The notes under the pieces were generated by a model. It did not search any database. It was not told the origin of the DNA and worked only from the letters and a program-made list of their open reading frames with translations. A stretch of DNA of 64,000 nucleotides from JBGZFC01 sp964346495 (GTDB taxonomy: Bacteria; Bacteroidota; Bacteroidia; Bacteroidales; Dysgonomonadaceae), in assembly GCA_964346495.1 (NCBI GenBank), contig CAYFUW010000001.1, positions 1 to 64,000 of the forward strand. Reading direction: 5' to 3'. Below are positions 60,224 to 64,000 of the stretch, in pieces; the stretch's first letter is position 1; each line of letters starts with the position of its first letter. The position numbers and the translations under genes are program-made.

Positions 60224-63181
60224 ATGAAAAAATTATATACCACTCTATTTTTCCTTTTTACAACAATAATATTATTATCGGCTCAAAATGAAGCCAATTT
60301 GTTCAGACAGGCAAATAAAACTGAGATGAATCGTTGGGTTGATTCGGTTTACAACAGTATGAGTCTGGATGAAAAAGTAGGACAACTTTTTATGCCGATT
60401 GCCGAGCCAAACAGTAGCTGGAAAGGGCGAATCGGCAACTATATCAACAACCAATATGTAGGTGGATTACTTTTTTCCGGTGGAACCATTACGGAGCAAG
60501 CCGAAATTACAAATTATGCTCAAAGCATATCCAAAACACCACTTTTCATAGCAGTTGATGGTGAATGGGGGCTGTCGATGCGATTGAAAGATGCACCCAA
60601 ATTTCCCAGAAACTTCGTTATTGGTGCTATTCAGGATGAAAATATTATTAAAGAGTATGGTAAAGAAGTTGCGAGACAGTGCCGCGCAATGGGAATCCAT
60701 ATCAATTTTGCTCCGGTTATGGATGTGAACAGCAATCCGCAAAATCCGATTATCAGAACACGCTCATTTGGCGAAAATCAGGAAAACGTTGCCAAAAAAG
60801 GTATAGCCTACTCTGCCGGATTGGAAGAGGGTGGTGTAATGTCAGTTGCCAAACACTTCCCGGGACATGGCGACACATCAGATGATTCACATAAAACTCT
60901 TCCAACCATTAGTCACAATTTAAATAGATTGGAAAGCATTGAGCTATATCCATTTAAAAAGTATATCGAAAAAGGTTTTTCGGGTATGATGGTCGGTCAT
61001 TTGAATGTTCCTGCACTCAATACGAAAGGTTTGCCTTCATCGCTGTCGGAAAATGTTGTGCAAAAATTATTGAAAGAGAAAATGGGTTTTCAAGGATTGG
61101 TATTTACCGATGGAATGGCAATGAAAGGTGTTTCAAATCAACCCGATATGAGTGTTAAAGCCATACTTGCCGGAAACGATATTATTTTGGGTGTGGTGAA
61201 TCAAGAGAAAGAGTTTAATGCTGTTAAAACTGCTGTAAATAAAGGTGTTATTTCTATGCAACTTTTAGAAGAGAAGGTGAAAAAGATTTTGGCATATAAA
61301 TTCATCTTGAATGTACACCAACAAAAACCTATTGAAACAAAAAATCTTTCCCAACAACTGAACACGACGAAAACAGAATGGGTACAAAGAAAAATATATG
61401 AAGGCGCACTTACTCTTATCAAAAACAACCAAAACAGAGTTCCAATAACCGGATTGGATAACACAAAAATTGCCGCAGTTTGTATAGGCGGTGGAAACTC
61501 TGCATATAAAAATCAACTGAAAAAATATGCAGATATTACCTTTTTTGATGTTGCTTCGATGGAGAATTTATCCGGAATAATATCTAAACTTTCAAGTTTT
61601 GATTTAATTATTTTTTCAGTTCATTCGGATAAGTTAGTTGATAACACATCACTTCAAAATTTAACCAAAAACGAAAAATCAATTCTTGTACTATTTGCGT
61701 CGCCCTACCGATTGAATAACTTTAAAACTTCTGTTTCAAATGCAAATAGTGTTTTAGTAGCTTTCGATAATAGCGAATGGGCACAAATATCTGCCGCGCA
61801 AGCACTATTCGGCGGAATCGCCATAAACGGCAAACTGCCTGTAACTGTGGGAAATTACAAAGAGAGCAGAGGTATTGACACCAAAAAAACCAGACTATCC
61901 TACTCTCTGCCCGAAGAACTAAATATTCCAAGCAACGCTTTCAGTTTTATAGATAATATTGCGCAAGAAGGAATTAAGAGCAGAGCATATCCGGGATGTT
62001 ATGTTTTGGTAGCGAAAGATGGAGCAATAATCTACAGCAAAGGGTTTGGTAATTTTGATTATAGAAGTGCTTCGAAGAAAGTCGATGATGAAACGGTTTA
62101 CGACCTTGCATCAATTACAAAAGCAGCCGCTACTCTACCTGCAATAATGAAACTGTACGACGAAAAAAAACTTCGTTTGCAAGATAATTTATCGAAATTT
62201 GTCCCGGAAACACGTGGCAGCAACAAAGCAAATATTACTATCAGAGATGCGCTTCTGCATGAAACAGGAGTTATCTCTTTTATACCCTATTACACTGTGG
62301 CAATTGACACCGGGAGTTATCAGGGAAAGCTTATTAGTAACAGATCATCGTCAATTTATAATGCCAGATATGCAGGAGCTTACGGCAGAACCGATTACAA
62401 ATTTATTCCCGAATTTATTTCAACACAACCTTCGGAAAAATTTCCTTTTCATGTGGCAAAAGATATGTATGCCAGCGATAAAATGGAAAAAGCATTGCTG
62501 AAGGAGATAATTTCTACCAATCTGAAATCGAAAACATACAGATATAGCTGCCTGAATTTTATGTTTTTGAAAGAGGTTGTTGAAAATATTGCCGACACTG
62601 ACCTAAACAGTTATGTAAGAAGCAATTTCTTTGAAAAGTTGGGTGCATCTTCTACAACATTTTTACCGCTAAAATATATGTCGGTAAACGATATTGCGCC
62701 TACCGAAAACGACCCGTTTTTTCGCAAACAGCAACTTCGCGGATATGTTCACGATGAAGGAGCTGCACTTTTTGGAGGAATTTCGGGAAATTCGGGACTT
62801 TTTTCTAATGCCAACGATTTGGCTAAATTGTGCCAAATGTGGCTAAACGGTGGAGAATATGGTGGCGAACGATATTTGAGTATCGAAACTGTCAAACTTT
62901 TTACGCAAACAAAAAGCAGCAGAAGTCGTCGTGGCTTAGGATTCGATAAACCTGAAATAAGTGCAAGCAAATCAAGTCCTACAAGTCCGCTTACACCAAT
63001 TTCTGTTTACGGACACACAGGATTTACGGGAACATCTTTTTGGGTTGATCCTGATAATCAGATGATATATATATTTTTATCAAACAGAGTTTTTCCCGAA
63101 CGTTCACCCAACAGATTGTCATCTATGAAAATCAGGGAACGGATTCAGGAAGAGCTGTATAAAGTTTTTACAAGACAATAG
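60224..63181 (+). CDS. Secreted GH3 N-acetylhexosaminidase fused to a serine beta-lactamase-type domain
   Basis: The 985-residue protein has a signal peptide (ending LLSAQ) and a GH3 N-terminal TIM barrel (about 30-360) with the NagZ-type motif KHFPGHGDT (His215) and nucleophile Asp296 (VFTDGMAMKG). A GH3 C-terminal domain (about 385-560) follows, then a beta-lactamase/transpeptidase-like domain (about 580-985) with SITK (Ser630, Lys633), a YSCLNF second motif and HTGFTG third motif. NagZ-type GH3 enzymes cut GlcNAc from muropeptides; the second domain probably acts on a peptide or ester. Such fusions are frequent in Bacteroidetes, and a role in cell-wall recycling is inferred. Confidence 0.92.
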   Translation: MKKLYTTLFFLFTTIILLSAQNEANLFRQANKTEMNRWVDSVYNSMSLDEKVGQLFMPIAEPNSSWKGRIGNYINNQYVGGLLFSGGTITEQAEITNYAQSISKTPLFIAVDGEWGLSMRLKDAPKFPRNFVIGAIQDENIIKEYGKEVARQCRAMGIHINFAPVMDVNSNPQNPIIRTRSFGENQENVAKKGIAYSAGLEEGGVMSVAKHFPGHGDTSDDSHKTLPTISHNLNRLESIELYPFKKYIEKGFSGMMVGHLNVPALNTKGLPSSLSENVVQKLLKEKMGFQGLVFTDGMAMKGVSNQPDMSVKAILAGNDIILGVVNQEKEFNAVKTAVNKGVISMQLLEEKVKKILAYKFILNVHQQKPIETKNLSQQLNTTKTEWVQRKIYEGALTLIKNNQNRVPITGLDNTKIAAVCIGGGNSAYKNQLKKYADITFFDVASMENLSGIISKLSSFDLIIFSVHSDKLVDNTSLQNLTKNEKSILVLFASPYRLNNFKTSVSNANSVLVAFDNSEWAQISAAQALFGGIAINGKLPVTVGNYKESRGIDTKKTRLSYSLPEELNIPSNAFSFIDNIAQEGIKSRAYPGCYVLVAKDGAIIYSKGFGNFDYRSASKKVDDETVYDLASITKAAATLPAIMKLYDEKKLRLQDNLSKFVPETRGSNKANITIRDALLHETGVISFIPYYTVAIDTGSYQGKLISNRSSSIYNARYAGAYGRTDYKFIPEFISTQPSEKFPFHVAKDMYASDKMEKALLKEIISTNLKSKTYRYSCLNFMFLKEVVENIADTDLNSYVRSNFFEKLGASSTTFLPLKYMSVNDIAPTENDPFFRKQQLRGYVHDEGAALFGGISGNSGLFSNANDLAKLCQMWLNGGEYGGERYLSIETVKLFTQTKSSRSRRGLGFDKPEISASKSSPTSPLTPISVYGHTGFTGTSFWVDPDNQMIYIFLSNRVFPERSPNRLSSMKIRERIQEELYKVFTRQ

Positions 63182-63299
63182 ACTTTTTATTTACGATTTG
63201 GGATTTCGGATTTACGATTTATAAAAAAGGGAGACGATGGCTTTGCCTTCGTTACAAAATCCCGACACACTAAGTTTACCAATTTACTAATAACAAATT

Positions 63300-64000
63300 A
63301 TGCAACATATAATAAAAAGCAAAAACTTAACGCAAGATATAGAATCGGTTTTATCAAGAATTGATTTCGATTTGCTATTTATCCTTATGGATGAGAATAC
63401 CCAAAAATGGTGTTTTCCTAAAATAGAGAATATAAATCTTATAAAAAATTCAGTTTCTATTGTTGTTCCGGCAAACGATGATAACAAAAACCTGAATAAT
63501 CTATCATCAATTTGGCAACAATTGACGGAAAATTTGGCAACACGCAAATCATTGTTAATCAATTTGGGAGGAGGAATGATTTCCGATTTGGGAGGATTTG
63601 CCGTAGCAACTTTTAAGCGAGGAATTAGATATATTAATATACCGACCACACTTTTGGCTGCAGTTGATGCTTCGGTAGGTGGTAAAACAGGAATAAATTT
63701 TGCCGGATATAAAAACGAAATCGGCGCATTTTATCCTGCCGAATATGTTATTATAAATACTGAATTTTACGATACTTTACCGCAAGATGCTATTCTCTCA
63801 GGTTTTGCCGAAATATTGAAACACGCACTTATCTACTCTGAATATGAGTGGAATAAAATTCTCGATTTGAATCTATCCGAAATCAATCTCGATATAACCG
63901 ATATGGTTTTCGAATCGGTAATGATAAAAGAGAGTATCGTGCAAAAAGATCCTTATGAAAAAGATATACGAAAAGCACTAAATTTAGGTCACACAATCGG
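63300..64000 (+). CDS. aroB: 3-dehydroquinate synthase, N-terminal part
   Basis: The frame opens at ATG 63300 and is still open at the window end, giving 233 residues. It has the AroB motifs: NLGGGMISDLGGFAVATFKRG (NAD-binding loop), NIPTTLLAAVDASVGGKTGIN, GAFYPAEYVIINTEF and GFAEILKHALI, with the zinc-ligand Glu in SGFAE and the start of LNLGHTIG. It catalyses the second step of the shikimate pathway. It lies 118 bases after the GH3 gene. Confidence 0.95.
   Translation, partial: MQHIIKSKNLTQDIESVLSRIDFDLLFILMDENTQKWCFPKIENINLIKNSVSIVVPANDDNKNLNNLSSIWQQLTENLATRKSLLINLGGGMISDLGGFAVATFKRGIRYINIPTTLLAAVDASVGGKTGINFAGYKNEIGAFYPAEYVIINTEFYDTLPQDAILSGFAEILKHALIYSEYEWNKILDLNLSEINLDITDMVFESVMIKESIVQKDPYEKDIRKALNLGHTI

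Overview
The window reads as chromosomal DNA of a member of the Bacteroidota, most likely order Bacteroidales. The evidence is: core and cargo genes of the type IX secretion system (T9SS), namely a PorU sortase, PorV, PorE and a DUF4835/PorD-type protein; many secreted proteins ending in T9SS type A sorting domains; -7 promoter boxes of the form TAnnTTTG; weak Shine-Dalgarno sites; and gene clusters usual for the group (dnaE-trxA, adk-obg, rex near porU). No phage, integrase, transposase, CRISPR array, rRNA or tRNA was seen.

Layout. 1-6272: the tail of a T9SS cargo gene, a beta-barrel protein and a 995-residue TPR protein. 6566-12668 (minus strand): a NUDIX hydrolase, a YccF protein and RidA, then a tight dnaJ-cbpM-porD-recN-rlmB operon. 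13192-15168: porE. 15353-26967 (plus strand): a cobalamin uptake operon with promoter, adenosylcobalamin riboswitch, BtuB-like receptor and BtuG-like propeller lipoprotein, followed by three large secreted proteins with T9SS sorting domains. Two of these share a DUF4465-type domain, and the last is split by an in-frame TAG. 27296-31411: dnaE and trxA. 31843-34186: a DUF2795 protein, a PduO-type cobalamin adenosyltransferase, an unknown protein and ispF. 34308-40329: porV, porU, an FAA hydrolase and rex. 40415-46163: envelope proteins, pgeF, obg and adk. 46288-53846: a small coiled-coil protein, peroxiredoxin, a DUF4827 lipoprotein, glmM, a DUF368 lipid-carrier transporter, an unusual aspartate kinase, maf and comB. 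54361-57897: two tandem HagA/gingipain-type adhesins. 58075-64000: an S4 protein, pth, rplY, a GH3/beta-lactamase two-domain enzyme and the start of aroB.

Two themes link the genes. Secretion machinery (porD, porE, porU, porV) and its cargo (at least six proteins) share this stretch. Cobalamin uptake joins the T9SS through the riboswitch operon, and a cobalamin adenosyltransferase lies about 5 kb further on. The longer gaps between genes are mosaics of short interspersed palindromic repeats, with at least four recurring families; one is present in eleven copies, all outside genes.

Domain names come from reading the proteins and from memory of families. No database search was run.
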